Part shown: one piece after another, positions 42,851-51,332 of the stretch
How the letters are laid out: each line of letters starts with the position of its first letter
Position numbering within the stretch: position 1 is the first letter of the stretch
Assembly: GCF_022815645.1 (NCBI RefSeq)
Contig: NZ_JALGRO010000003.1
Coordinates: forward strand, 288,722-352,721
Origin: Curtobacterium sp. VKM Ac-2922
Lineage (GTDB): Bacteria > Actinomycetota > Actinomycetes > Actinomycetales > Microbacteriaceae
Length of the DNA: 64,000 nt
Direction: 5' to 3'
The notes under the pieces: generated by a model
Database searches by the model: none
Told to the model about the DNA's origin: nothing
Seen by the model: the letters and a program-made list of their open reading frames with translations, nothing else
Translations under genes and position numbers: made by a program

Positions 42851-43942
42851 ATGAGGCGATCCAGCATCCTCCGGCGCAGCGTCGCGACCGGACTCACCGT
42901 CATCGCGGTCGTCGCGGGGGTCCTGGTCCCCGCAACCACCGCGTCCGCCACCACCACCCCCGCCGTCCCCGTCACCGCCCTGCGCGTCGCGAAGAACGCG
43001 CTCGTGGACACCTCGGGCCGGGCCGTGAAGCTGCGCGGCGTGAACCGTTCCGGCACCGAGTACAACTGCCAGCAGGGCGGCGGCGTGTTCTCCGGCCCGA
43101 CCGACCAGGCGTCGATCGACCTGCTGCGGTCGTGGAACGTCAACGCCGTGCGGCTGCCGTTGAACGAGCACTGCTGGCTCGGCATCGACTGGGCACCGCA
43201 GTCCACCGGCGAGCCCTACCGAGCGGCGGTGCAGGACTACGTCGACCGCCTGGCGGCGAACGGCATCCGGACGATCCTGGACCTGCACTTCACCGGACCG
43301 AAGGCGATCTGGGGCGAGCAGCAGAAGGAGATGGCGAACACCACCTACTCGCTGCCCTTCTGGACCTCGGTGGCCAGCCGGCTCGCGTCGAGCCCGGCCG
43401 TGCTGTACGAACCGTTCAACGAACCGCACGACATCTCGGTCGACTGCTGGCGGAACGGCTGCCAGATGCCCGAGGGCTGGCAGGCAGCCGGGTACCAGCA
43501 GCTCGTCGACACCATCCGGGCGACGGGGGCGAGGCAGCCGATCATCGTGAACGGGCTGGACTGGGGGCACGACATGTCGCCGCTGCTGACCGCGATGCCG
43601 ACCGACCCCGCGAAGGCCCTGGTGGCCGGCCAGCACCTGTACAACTTCAAGAGCTGCGTGACGGCGTCGTGCTGGACGGCGAACTTCCGGCCGGTCGCGG
43701 TGAAGATGCCGATGGTCGCCGAGGAGATCGGCGTGAACGACTGCTCGACGACCATGCCGCTGGCGTTCATGCAGTGGATGGACCGGAACGGCGGCGACGG
43801 GTACGTGTTCTGGAACTTCGGCGTGACGGGCTGCCCGGACGGCGGACAGTACGGCGGCTCCGCCATGATCAGCGACTGGAGCGGCACCCCGACGCCCTAC
43901 GGCGACGCGATCCGGCGGTACTTCCTCAGTCGCCCGCTCTGA
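42851..43942 (+). CDS. Secreted GH5-family glycoside hydrolase (endoglucanase-like)
   Basis: A 363-residue enzyme with a signal peptide (residues 1-32, ...TTASA) and a GH5 TIM barrel. The acid/base Glu is in YEPFNEPH, and the nucleophile Glu is in PMVAEEIGVND. The substrate-side segments LRGVNRSGTEY and VRLPLNEHCWLG are also conserved. Six or more cysteines suggest disulfides. The likely substrate is beta-1,4-glucan such as cellulose, or mannan; only an assay would show which. It is divergent from copB, and its end overlaps the CPBP gene by 17 bases tail-to-tail. Confidence 0.87.
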   Translation: MRRSSILRRSVATGLTVIAVVAGVLVPATTASATTTPAVPVTALRVAKNALVDTSGRAVKLRGVNRSGTEYNCQQGGGVFSGPTDQASIDLLRSWNVNAVRLPLNEHCWLGIDWAPQSTGEPYRAAVQDYVDRLAANGIRTILDLHFTGPKAIWGEQQKEMANTTYSLPFWTSVASRLASSPAVLYEPFNEPHDISVDCWRNGCQMPEGWQAAGYQQLVDTIRATGARQPIIVNGLDWGHDMSPLLTAMPTDPAKALVAGQHLYNFKSCVTASCWTANFRPVAVKMPMVAEEIGVNDCSTTMPLAFMQWMDRNGGDGYVFWNFGVTGCPDGGQYGGSAMISDWSGTPTPYGDAIRRYFLSRPL

Positions 43943-44978
43943 CGTCGGGCGACACGGAGGGAGACCCGGACGGCGACACCGAGGGAGACCCGGACGGCGC
44001 GGGCTGCGCGTCCTGCGTGCTCGGCCGGGTCGATGCGGCCGGACGTGCCGGTGCCAGTTCGCCGCGGCGTCGGACCGCGCCGGTGAGGACGAGCACCGCG
44101 ATCACGACGGCCAGCACGATCCAGCCGGAGTACCCGAGCGGGCTGCGCAGCACGTTCGACACGCCGACCCCCGACGCGGCGAGCACGGTCCCGACCCCGG
44201 CGGCGCCGTTCACCCCGGCGTGGGCGAACACCGCGGGCCAGACGGACCCGGTGCGCAACCGGAGCCACCCCAGCACGGTGCCGAGCAGCACGCACGCCAC
44301 GACCATGAACAGCACCCCGAGCCCGTCGAAACGCCCGAAGTTGTAGCCGAGCAGGATGATCGGCGTGTGCCACAGGCCCCAGACGACCCCGGAGCCGATC
44401 AGTGCGGGCCAGGTGCCGAAGCGCGACAGGGCCGGCACCAGGAAGCCCCGCCACCCGATCTCCTCGCCGATGGTGACGAAGGCGTTGAACGCCGCCAGGA
44501 ACGGCAGTTGCACCAGTTGGGCGGTGACGAGCACCCCGATCGGCACGGGCAGCTGGGTCAGCCCCTGAGCGCGGAGCACGTCACGGAACCCACCGAAGCC
44601 GGTCAGGTCGAGCGGGAACCACCCCGCGGCGACGGCGACGGCGAGCGCGGCCACCGGCAGCAGCAACCCACCGAGGTAGGCCGCGACGGTCACCCACACC
44701 GTGCGCTTGGCCGGCCGGAGCGGCCACACGCCCAGGAACCGCAGCACCGGACGCGGTCGGCGGCGTCCGAGCACCAGCAGCACGAGCGCTGCAGCGACCA
44801 GCGGGGTGAACATCATGCCGACGATGAACAGGGTGGCTCCGGGCGTGCTCAGCCCGCGCCCGGACAGCCACAGCGGCAGTGTGACGGCCCACGCACCGCC
44901 GAGCGCCAGCACCAGGAACGCGACGATCGCCCACACCGGGACGATGCGGGCGGGCTGCGTGTGCGGGGCGTCGGTCAT
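43926..44978 (-). CDS. CPBP-family intramembrane metalloprotease
   Basis: A 350-residue membrane protein with eight or so helices and the Abi/CAAX protease motifs: EEIGWRGFLVP (motif 1), GLWHTPI (motif 2) and HAGVN (motif 4). Bacterial members cleave membrane substrates or serve in bacteriocin immunity; the target here is unknown. The C-terminal tail contains a repeated SPSGSPSV unit. TAGCAT (44985-44990) ends six bases before the ATG, a leaderless layout. Confidence 0.88.
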   Translation of the reverse strand: MTDAPHTQPARIVPVWAIVAFLVLALGGAWAVTLPLWLSGRGLSTPGATLFIVGMMFTPLVAAALVLLVLGRRRPRPVLRFLGVWPLRPAKRTVWVTVAAYLGGLLLPVAALAVAVAAGWFPLDLTGFGGFRDVLRAQGLTQLPVPIGVLVTAQLVQLPFLAAFNAFVTIGEEIGWRGFLVPALSRFGTWPALIGSGVVWGLWHTPIILLGYNFGRFDGLGVLFMVVACVLLGTVLGWLRLRTGSVWPAVFAHAGVNGAAGVGTVLAASGVGVSNVLRSPLGYSGWIVLAVVIAVLVLTGAVRRRGELAPARPAASTRPSTQDAQPAPSGSPSVSPSGSPSVSPDVRAGD

Positions 44979-45046
44979 GCTGGAATGCTACCGGCCACCC
45001 CCGACGGACACCACGGTCGACACCGGCTCGTGGATAGGCTCTGGCC

Positions 45047-45490
45047 ATGACCGAGCAGCCCCGCATCCTCGTCCTCAACGGCCCGAACCTGGACATCCTG
45101 GGCCGTCGCGACCCGGCGCAGTACGGCAGCGTCACCCTGGACGACCTGCGCCAGGTGGTCGAGACCGAGGCGGCGACACACGGGCTCGGTGTCGACTTCC
45201 GGCAGACCAACCGCGAGGGCGAGCTCGTCGAGTGGCTGCACGAGGCACTCGACGACCACGCCGCGGTCGTCATCAACCCCGCCGCCTACGCGCACACGTC
45301 GGTCGCGCTGCACGACGCGGTCGAGGCCCTCACCGTCCCCGTGGTCGAGGTGCACCTGTCCAACACGTGGAAGCGCGAGCCGTTCCGCCACGTCGACCAC
45401 GTCGCCACGGCGGCGACCGCGGTGATCGCCGGAGCCGGCGCGGACGGCTACCGCCTGGCGGTCGCGCACGTGGCGTCACTGCTCGGCTGA
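45047..45490 (+). CDS. aroQ: 3-dehydroquinate dehydratase, type II
   Basis: A 147-residue shikimate-pathway enzyme that dehydrates 3-dehydroquinate. It shows ILVLNGPNLDILGRRDPAQYG with the active-site Tyr, the RQTNREGELVEWL segment, INPAAYAHTSVAL and EVHLSN. TAGGCT (45035-45040) ends six bases before the ATG. No other aro gene is adjacent. Confidence 0.95.
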   Translation: MTEQPRILVLNGPNLDILGRRDPAQYGSVTLDDLRQVVETEAATHGLGVDFRQTNREGELVEWLHEALDDHAAVVINPAAYAHTSVALHDAVEALTVPVVEVHLSNTWKREPFRHVDHVATAATAVIAGAGADGYRLAVAHVASLLG

Positions 45491-45513
45491 GCGCGGCCCT
45501 CGGGCGACCGGCC

Positions 45514-45562
45514 GGACGGACGCCAGGCCCGTGGCGGCGTCGCCACGGGCCTCCCGTCCGTC
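45514..45562. terminator. Bidirectional terminator, copy 4 of the palindrome family
   Basis: GGACGGACGCCAGGCCCGTGG and its complement form the stem; the inner GTGGCG...CGCCAC matches copy 3. It separates the convergent aroQ and oxidoreductase genes. Confidence 0.75.
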
Positions 45563-45625
45563 CGCTGGCGCGGTCCGTCCGCTGGCGCGGTCCGTCCGCT
45601 GGTGCGGTCCACGAGCTGGTGCGGT
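45558..45625. repeat. 17-bp tandem repeat, four copies
   Basis: CCGTCCGCTGGCGCGGT occurs twice exactly, then with one change, then as CCACGAGCTGGTGCGGT. The array grows out of the right arm of the terminator and ends at the oxidoreductase stop. Confidence 0.88.
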
Positions 45626-46222
45626 TCAGAAGTCGGCGGGACGGGGCACGTCCGTCGTTGCCGCGCCGACGAAACCGCCGCGGATGATCGGCAGTGCACG
45701 CCGCACGGCCTGGTCGATGCGCAGCTCGAGGTCGAGGCTGCTGATGTCGTATCCCCCCTCGCGCTTGGTGAAGTCCCGCTCGTTGCCGAAGACCCCGAGC
45801 GGCAGCGTGGTCGACTGGAAGAACCCGAACAGCGGGCGCATCTGGTGCTCGACGAGCAGGGCGTGCCGGTCGCTGCCGCCCGTGGCCGTCAGCAGGACGG
45901 GGGTGTCGACCAGGTCGTACTGCCCGACCCAGTCGAAGAAGAGCTTGAAGGCACCGGAGTACGCGGCGCGGAAGGCCGGGCTGCCGACCACGAGCACGTC
46001 GGCGGACTCGACCGCCTCGAGCGCGGCCACGGTCGCGGGCGCCATCGTCGACCGGTCGGACGCGGCGCCGAGGTCGGCCAGCAACGGCCCGATCTCGACG
46101 ACCTGGGTCCGGGCGTCCTCGATCTCGTCGGCCAGCCGTGCGACCGTCGCGGTCACCAGGGTCGACGTGCGCGAGGGGTCGGACGGGCTGCCGCTGACAC
46201 CGACGACGAGTTCTCCGCTCAT
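45626..46222 (-). CDS. NAD(P)H-dependent FMN reductase (SsuE/MsuE-like)
   Basis: A 198-residue flavodoxin-fold reductase: VVGVSGSPSDPSRTSTLV binds FMN phosphate, and VVGSPAFRAAYSGAFKLFFDW is the hallmark second motif. TATGGSDRHALLVEHQMRPLF completes the flavin pocket. Relatives give FMNH2 to sulfonate monooxygenases, but no such gene is next to it. I chose the ATG at 46220-46222, since the upstream 17 in-frame residues are not conserved. Confidence 0.87.
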   Translation of the reverse strand: MSGELVVGVSGSPSDPSRTSTLVTATVARLADEIEDARTQVVEIGPLLADLGAASDRSTMAPATVAALEAVESADVLVVGSPAFRAAYSGAFKLFFDWVGQYDLVDTPVLLTATGGSDRHALLVEHQMRPLFGFFQSTTLPLGVFGNERDFTKREGGYDISSLDLELRIDQAVRRALPIIRGGFVGAATTDVPRPADF

Positions 46223-46308
46223 GGTCCCGATGCTCACACGCCGGCCGCGGACCGGGCCGGGTTGTGACGACATGTGTCGGTCCAGCCCTGCGGCGTAGCG
46301 TCCCCGGC

Positions 46309-46815
46309 ATGCAGACGTTCCTGCCCTTCGCCGACTTCCGCGCCTCGGCCGAGGTCCTCGACGACAAGCGGCTCGGCAAGCAGCGCGTCGAGACCCTGCA
46401 GGTCATGCGGGCCCTGACGCTGCCGGACTACGGGTGGCAGCACCACCCGGTCGTCGCGATGTGGCGCGGGTACCGGCCGGCCCTGATGGCGTACCAGGAC
46501 GCCACGTGCTCGGTGTGGCTGGAGCGGGGCCACGCGGACACGTGCCTGGCGAAGACCCTGGAGGACCTGGGGCGCTCCCCCGAGGACCTGGCCGCGTACG
46601 AGCGCGGTGACTTCCCGGTGCCGTCGTGGAACGCCGACGAGGCCGTGCACCGGTCGCACCGGTCGAAGCTCGTGCAGAAGGACCGCGAGCACTACCGCCC
46701 GCTGTTCCCCGACGTGCCGGACGACCTGGACTACGTGTGGCCCGTGCCGTCGGCAGCGAAGGACACCGGCACGCTCACGCGATCGGCGTCCACCGACCCC
46801 CGTCGCGCCGGGTGA
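46309..46815 (+). CDS. MSMEG_6728-family protein
   Basis: A 168-residue protein starting MQTFLPFADFRASAEVLDDKRLGKQRVETLQ, the signature of the MSMEG_6728 family, which is related to the DUF6058/pyrimidine-dimer DNA glycosylase-like group. The WHRPHR-type region here is HRSHRSKLVQKDREHYRPLF. Function unproven; a DNA-binding or repair role has been suggested from fold only. TAGCGT (46296-46301) ends seven bases before the ATG. Its 3' end overlaps the next gene on the other strand by 41 bases. Confidence 0.85.
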   Translation: MQTFLPFADFRASAEVLDDKRLGKQRVETLQVMRALTLPDYGWQHHPVVAMWRGYRPALMAYQDATCSVWLERGHADTCLAKTLEDLGRSPEDLAAYERGDFPVPSWNADEAVHRSHRSKLVQKDREHYRPLFPDVPDDLDYVWPVPSAAKDTGTLTRSASTDPRRAG

Positions 46816-47065
46816 CGACGTCGGAGCGGACCTCGACCGTGCCGCTCAGTCCGTCGACCACGTGGCGACGCACGGCCACGGCCTGGTCGTCGTCGACCGC
46901 TTCGTAGCGGACGACCGCGCACGGGACGCCGCGCAGCAGTCGGACGTCCTGCGCCTCGACGACGGCGCGCTCCCCCGCCAGGCGTGCCGCGGCGGGCAGG
47001 ACCGCGTCGGGGGCGATGCCGGCAGCGAGGGCTCCGACGGCGAGCGTCACACGGTACGAGGGCAC
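46775..47065 (-). CDS. Hypothetical protein
   Basis: A 96-residue protein with alternating strands and helices (YRVTLAVGALAAGIAPDAVL..., VRYEAVDDDQAVAVRRHV). The pattern is that of a small ferredoxin-like or tRNA-binding fold, but I cannot name a family. It overlaps the tail of the MSMEG_6728-type gene by 41 bases. Codon third positions are as GC-rich as in true genes. Confidence 0.6.
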   Translation of the reverse strand: MPSYRVTLAVGALAAGIAPDAVLPAAARLAGERAVVEAQDVRLLRGVPCAVVRYEAVDDDQAVAVRRHVVDGLSGTVEVRSDVVTRRDGGRWTPIA

Positions 47066-47292
47066 CTCGCCACGCTACCGGTGGGCACACCACGACCCGC
47101 CGCGGGCACAGGGGGCTCGGAGGCGTCGTCCAGGGGTGACGACGTTTCCGCGACCCGCGACGGGTCTCTGGGTGCAGCGGGCCGTGGCACAGGGGATGCC
47201 GCGTCCCGCCCCGGACGCCGTCTTCAGGGGTGGGCGTCCGGTTCGTTCGCGTCGTCGGTCTCCGCGGGTGCGGACACGAGCGGCGCGGGTCC
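47066..47292. other. Gap with no gene seen
   Basis: No ORF with codon bias or ribosome site, no clear hairpin and no repeat. It may carry the promoter of the hypothetical gene on the minus strand. Confidence 0.4.
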
Positions 47293-47562
47293 TCAGGGGT
47301 GGTCGATGTCCTCCCGGTACCGATCCGACTCGGCCGGAGCGGGCATGGAGCGTCGTGCGACGGCCGAGCACACCAGCGGGAGCAGGGCGCTCCCGATGGT
47401 CGCCAGCGCGCCGACCACGGCGATCAGCCCGAGGGGTGCGGAGCCGACGTCGTGCCCCGCGGCCACGGCCAGCGCGAGGACGGTGGCGGGTGCCGGCAGG
47501 AGCTGCACCGCCCGGAAGCGGTCCTCCCGGGGAGCCCGTCGGTTCATCGTCGCGTTGGCCAT
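47293..47562 (-). CDS. Small membrane protein
   Basis: An 89-residue protein with two hydrophobic helices (residues about 22-37 and 42-68), a basic N-terminus and an acidic C-terminal tail RYREDIDHP. No family is recognised. The start is the ATG of MANATM or the ATG five codons on. Confidence 0.65.
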   Translation of the reverse strand: MANATMNRRAPREDRFRAVQLLPAPATVLALAVAAGHDVGSAPLGLIAVVGALATIGSALLPLVCSAVARRSMPAPAESDRYREDIDHP

Positions 47563-47641
47563 GACCCCACTCTGCCCGAGAACGCGTGTCCGCAGAAGGG
47601 GGGACAGGTCCCCAGTGATGGAGTAGAACGTCTAGTACACC

Positions 47642-48781
47642 TCAGCGAAGCGCGCGGACGGTCTCGACCGCGCGTGTGACGGCCTCGACGACGAGCGGCA
47701 CGTCCGCGGTCGCGAGCGTCTGGTCGAACGTCAACCGCACGGCACTGCGTGCCAGGTCCTCGGACAGCCCGAGCGCCACGAGCACGTGCGACGCCTCGGT
47801 GCTGCCCGCGGCGCAGGCGCTTCCCGACGACGACACGACGTCGCGCTGTTCGAGCTCGAGCAGCACGGTCTCCCCCGTCACCCCGGGGAAGCAGAACGAT
47901 GCGTGCCCGGGCAGCCGGTGCTCGACGGATCCGGTGACGAACGCACCGGGCACCCCGGCGAGCACGCCCGCGATCACGGCGTCCCGGGTCGCGGACGCCT
48001 GCTCCGCCGCACCGGACCGTCCCGCGGCGGTGATCGACAGCGCCGTCGCCACCGCCACGGCACCGGCGACGTCCTCGGTGCCCGACCGGCGCCCGCGTTC
48101 CTGTCCCCCGCCGTGCACGAGCGGCTCCAGCGGCACGCCGGCGCGGACCGCCAGCACGCCGGTGCCCTTCGGCGCGCCCAGCTTGTGCCCGGAGCAGCTC
48201 AGCGCGTCGACGCCCAGGACGTCGAGCCCGATCGGCAGCCACGGCGCGGACTGCACGGCGTCGGTGTGGAACCGTGCTCCGACCGCGTGTGCCACCGCTG
48301 CGAGCGCCGGCAGGTCCTGCACGGTGCCGATCTCGTTGTCCGCGTGCGCGATCGACACGAGCGTGGTGTCCGGTCGGAGCGCTGCGGCCAGGACGTCCGG
48401 GGCGACCCGACCGTCGGCGTCGACCGGCAGGACCGTCACGGTGAACCCGTGGAAGCGCTCGAGGTAGCGGCAGCTCTCGAGCACGGCCTCGTGCTCGATC
48501 GCGGTCGTGACGACGTGCCGGCCACGCGGCGACGCGAGCGCGATGCCCTTCACGGCGGTGTTGGCGCCCTCGGTGCCGCCCGCGGTGAAGACGACCTCGG
48601 CCGGCCGGCACCCCAGCACGTCGGCGACCCGCTGCCGGGCGTCGGCCAGTCCCCGTGCCGCCTGGTCGCCCAGCCCGTGGGTCGAGGACGGGTTGCCGAA
48701 GCCGCCCGTCAGCCACGGCCACATCGCCTCGAGCACCTCGCGGCGGACGGGGGTGGTGGCGGCACGGTCCAGGTAGAACAC
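47642..48781 (-). CDS. Cysteine desulfurase (NifS/IscS-like)
   Basis: A 379-residue PLP enzyme that takes sulfur from cysteine. It has the N-terminal YLDRAATTPVRREV, the PLP-lysine site SCSGHKLGAPKGTGVL and the mobile catalytic-Cys loop SGSACAAGSTEASH. It is the last gene of the NAD operon, three bases after nadC. NadA needs a [4Fe-4S] cluster, so this desulfurase probably serves cluster assembly for quinolinate synthase, as NifS-like proteins do next to nadA in many bacteria. Confidence 0.9.
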   Translation of the reverse strand: MFYLDRAATTPVRREVLEAMWPWLTGGFGNPSSTHGLGDQAARGLADARQRVADVLGCRPAEVVFTAGGTEGANTAVKGIALASPRGRHVVTTAIEHEAVLESCRYLERFHGFTVTVLPVDADGRVAPDVLAAALRPDTTLVSIAHADNEIGTVQDLPALAAVAHAVGARFHTDAVQSAPWLPIGLDVLGVDALSCSGHKLGAPKGTGVLAVRAGVPLEPLVHGGGQERGRRSGTEDVAGAVAVATALSITAAGRSGAAEQASATRDAVIAGVLAGVPGAFVTGSVEHRLPGHASFCFPGVTGETVLLELEQRDVVSSSGSACAAGSTEASHVLVALGLSEDLARSAVRLTFDQTLATADVPLVVEAVTRAVETVRALR

Positions 48782-48784
48782 GGC

Positions 48785-49684
48785 TCAGTCCGACGCAGTG
48801 GGAGCAGCAGCAGTGTCCACGACGTCCATGTCGAGCCCCAGGTCCAGTGCCCGCGCCGAGTGCGTCAGCGCCCCGACCGAGATGACGTCCACGCCCGTCG
48901 CCGCGATCGCCGCGACGGTGTCGAGCGACACCCCGCCCGATGCCTCGACCAGGGCGCGTCCCCCGACGACGCGGATGCCCTCGACGAGCATGTCCGGGGT
49001 GAAGTTGTCGAGCATGATCGTGTCCACCCCGGCGGCGACGACGGGTTCGATCTGGTCGATGCGGTCCACCTCGACCTCGAGGTGCACGGTGTGGCCGAGC
49101 CGCGCCCGGGCCGCCCGGATGGCCGTGCCGAGCCCGATGCCGCTCGCCAGCAGGACGGCCAGGTGGTTGTCCTTCGCGAGCACGGCGTCCGACAGCGACG
49201 TGCGGTGGTTGTGCCCGCCGCCGCAGCGCACGGCGTAGCGCTCGATCGCGCGGAGTCCCGGCGTGGTCTTGCGGGTGTCGACGATGCGCGCGCTGGTGCC
49301 GGCCACAGCGGCGACGTACTGCGCGGTGGTCGTCGCGATGCCGGACATCCGCTGCACCAGGTTGAGCGCCACCCGCTCGCCGCGCAGCACCGCCCGCGCC
49401 GGTCCGGTCACGGTGGCCAGGACGTCGCCCGGTACGAACGCGGTGCCGTCGGCGACACGCAGGTCCACCTGGATCGCCGGGTCGACCGCGTGCATCACCG
49501 CCGTGAACACCGCCCCGCCGCTCAGCACGCCGGGTTCGCGGGCGCCGAGGGTGGCCGTGGCCGTGGCGGTCGCCGGGATGAGCGTCTCGCTCGTCACGTC
49601 CCCCCAGGGGGCGTCCTCCTCGAGCGCGGTGTGGATGACCCGCTGCAGGGCGTGCGGCGGGATCGAGCCGGGGTCGACGGTCAT
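48785..49684 (-). CDS. nadC: Nicotinate-nucleotide pyrophosphorylase (carboxylating)
   Basis: A 299-residue enzyme that turns quinolinate and PRPP into nicotinate mononucleotide and CO2. It has EDAPWGDVTSE near the start, the ARIVDTRKTTPGLRAIERYAVRCGGGHNHR motif region with its substrate-binding Arg/Lys/His, and LEVEVDRIDQ, MLDNF. Its ATG overlaps the nadB stop by four bases. Confidence 0.95.
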   Translation of the reverse strand: MTVDPGSIPPHALQRVIHTALEEDAPWGDVTSETLIPATATATATLGAREPGVLSGGAVFTAVMHAVDPAIQVDLRVADGTAFVPGDVLATVTGPARAVLRGERVALNLVQRMSGIATTTAQYVAAVAGTSARIVDTRKTTPGLRAIERYAVRCGGGHNHRTSLSDAVLAKDNHLAVLLASGIGLGTAIRAARARLGHTVHLEVEVDRIDQIEPVVAAGVDTIMLDNFTPDMLVEGIRVVGGRALVEASGGVSLDTVAAIAATGVDVISVGALTHSARALDLGLDMDVVDTAAAPTASD

Positions 49685-51330
49685 GCGAGTGCTTCCTCGG
49701 GGACGAGCGCGAGGGCGGTCGGAGCCGTCGCGGGAGCGAGCACCCAGGCGCGCGCGGTCGCGGCGCCCGGGTCGGTGTCGGGGTGGTCGGTGCGGGCGTG
49801 GGCGCCGCGGGACTCGGTTCGGGCCTCGGCGGCGCGGGCGGTCAGGCGGGCCAGGTCGAGCAGGGCACGGTCCTCGTGCTCGCGCACGGAACGCGGGACG
49901 GGCGCCGTCAGCGCGGCCAGCGCGCGTCGTGCGGCCGCCAGCCCGTCGGCGTCGCGCAGCAGGCCGACATGGTCCGTCATGACGGCCTGCAGGGCCTGCC
50001 GGACGTCGGCCGCGTCGCGGAGCCGAGCCGGGCCTCCAGGCCGCCCTGCGTGCGCATCCACCGGACGGGAGGCCCGGGTCGACTCCGCCGTGTCGTCCAC
50101 CGTGGCGACCGCGAGCGCCACGTCGCCGCGCAGCCGGAGCAGACCAGGCCGCGGTGCGTCGAGGGCGTCCGCTGCGCGGACCGCGAAGACGAGCCCCTCG
50201 AGCAGGGAGTTCGAGGCCAACCGGTTGGCGCCGTGCACACCGGTGCAGGCGGCCTCGCCGACAGCGGACAGCCCGGGCAGGCTGGTGCGCCCCTCGGCGT
50301 CGGTCGCGATGCCACCCATGGCGTAGTGCGCGGCGGGGGCCACGGGGACGCCCTGCCGGGTCCAGTCGAAGCCCGCGGCGCGCGTGGCCCGCGTGAGTCC
50401 GGGGAACCGGGCGACCAGGAACGACGCGTCGAGCGCGGTGGCGTCGAGCTCGACGGCGCCCGTGTCGCGGAGCGCCGCCGCGATGCCCCGGGCCACCACG
50501 TCGCGTGGTGCGAGGTCGGCGTCAGGGTGCACGTCGGTCATGAAGCGTCGGCCCCTGGCGTCGCGCAGCACGGCTCCTTCGCCGCGGACGGCCTCGGAGA
50601 CCAGGCCACCGCCCGGCACCGCGAGCCGCGTCGGGTGGAACTGTACGAACTCCACGTCGGCCAGGACCGCACCGGCACGCCAGGCCGCCGCCTGTCCGTC
50701 GCCCGTCGCGACGAGCGGGTTGGTCGTCTCGCGGTACAGGTGCCCGGCGCCGCCGGACGCCAGCACGACGGCGTCGGCATCGATACGCCGCGGTTCACCG
50801 AGCAGGTCGAGCACGTCGATCCCGACCACGGCACCGTCGCGCACGACCAGGTCGGTCAGGCAGGTGCGCTCGAGGATCGTGACGTGCTGGCGGTGCAGCG
50901 CCCGGATCAGGGTCTGCTCGATCGCGGCGCCTGTCGCGTCACCGTCGGCGTGGACGACCCGCCAGCGGGAGTGGGCGGCCTCGCGACCGCGCGCCAGGTC
51001 GTCGCCGTACCGGTCGAGGTCGGCGCGGTCGGCGCTCCGGTCGAAGGGGACGCCGAGCGCCAGCAGGTCGCGGACGCGGGCCGGGCCGTCGGTGCACAGG
51101 ACCTCGACCGCGCGGGAGTCGGCGCTGCCCGCCGCGGCGACGTGCGTGTCCGCCTGGTGCAGCGCGGCGGTGTCGTCGGCACCGAGCGCGACGGCGACGC
51201 CGCCCTGGGCATAGCTGGTGGCGGAGTCGGCCAGGGCGCCCTTCGTCACGAGGGTGACGTCGTGCCGGGCACTGGCTCGGATGGCGGTGGTGAGCCCGGC
51301 GATGCCGGACCCGACGATGACGACGTGCAC
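49681..51330 (-). CDS. nadB: L-aspartate oxidase
   Basis: A 549-residue flavoenzyme that oxidises aspartate to iminoaspartate for NadA. The FAD-binding GxGxxG is VIVGSGIAGLTTAI at the N-terminus, followed by SYAQGGVAVAL, the capping domain, EFVQFHPT and the C-terminal flavin segment GEAACTGVHGANRLASNSLLEGLVF. The GTG start is two bases after the nadA stop. A Pro/Gly/Arg-rich loop (about residues 415-430) coincides with a piece of the dispersed terminator palindrome, which may have inserted into the gene. Confidence 0.94.
   Translation of the reverse strand: MHVVIVGSGIAGLTTAIRASARHDVTLVTKGALADSATSYAQGGVAVALGADDTAALHQADTHVAAAGSADSRAVEVLCTDGPARVRDLLALGVPFDRSADRADLDRYGDDLARGREAAHSRWRVVHADGDATGAAIEQTLIRALHRQHVTILERTCLTDLVVRDGAVVGIDVLDLLGEPRRIDADAVVLASGGAGHLYRETTNPLVATGDGQAAAWRAGAVLADVEFVQFHPTRLAVPGGGLVSEAVRGEGAVLRDARGRRFMTDVHPDADLAPRDVVARGIAAALRDTGAVELDATALDASFLVARFPGLTRATRAAGFDWTRQGVPVAPAAHYAMGGIATDAEGRTSLPGLSAVGEAACTGVHGANRLASNSLLEGLVFAVRAADALDAPRPGLLRLRGDVALAVATVDDTAESTRASRPVDAHAGRPGGPARLRDAADVRQALQAVMTDHVGLLRDADGLAAARRALAALTAPVPRSVREHEDRALLDLARLTARAAEARTESRGAHARTDHPDTDPGAATARAWVLAPATAPTALALVPEEALA
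50061..50077 (-). repeat. Fragment of the terminator palindrome inside nadB
   Basis: CCGGACGGGAGGCCCGG equals one arm of the palindrome family seen whole at 4088 and 14048. It encodes the variable linker of NadB. Confidence 0.6.
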
Positions 51331-51332
51331 GA

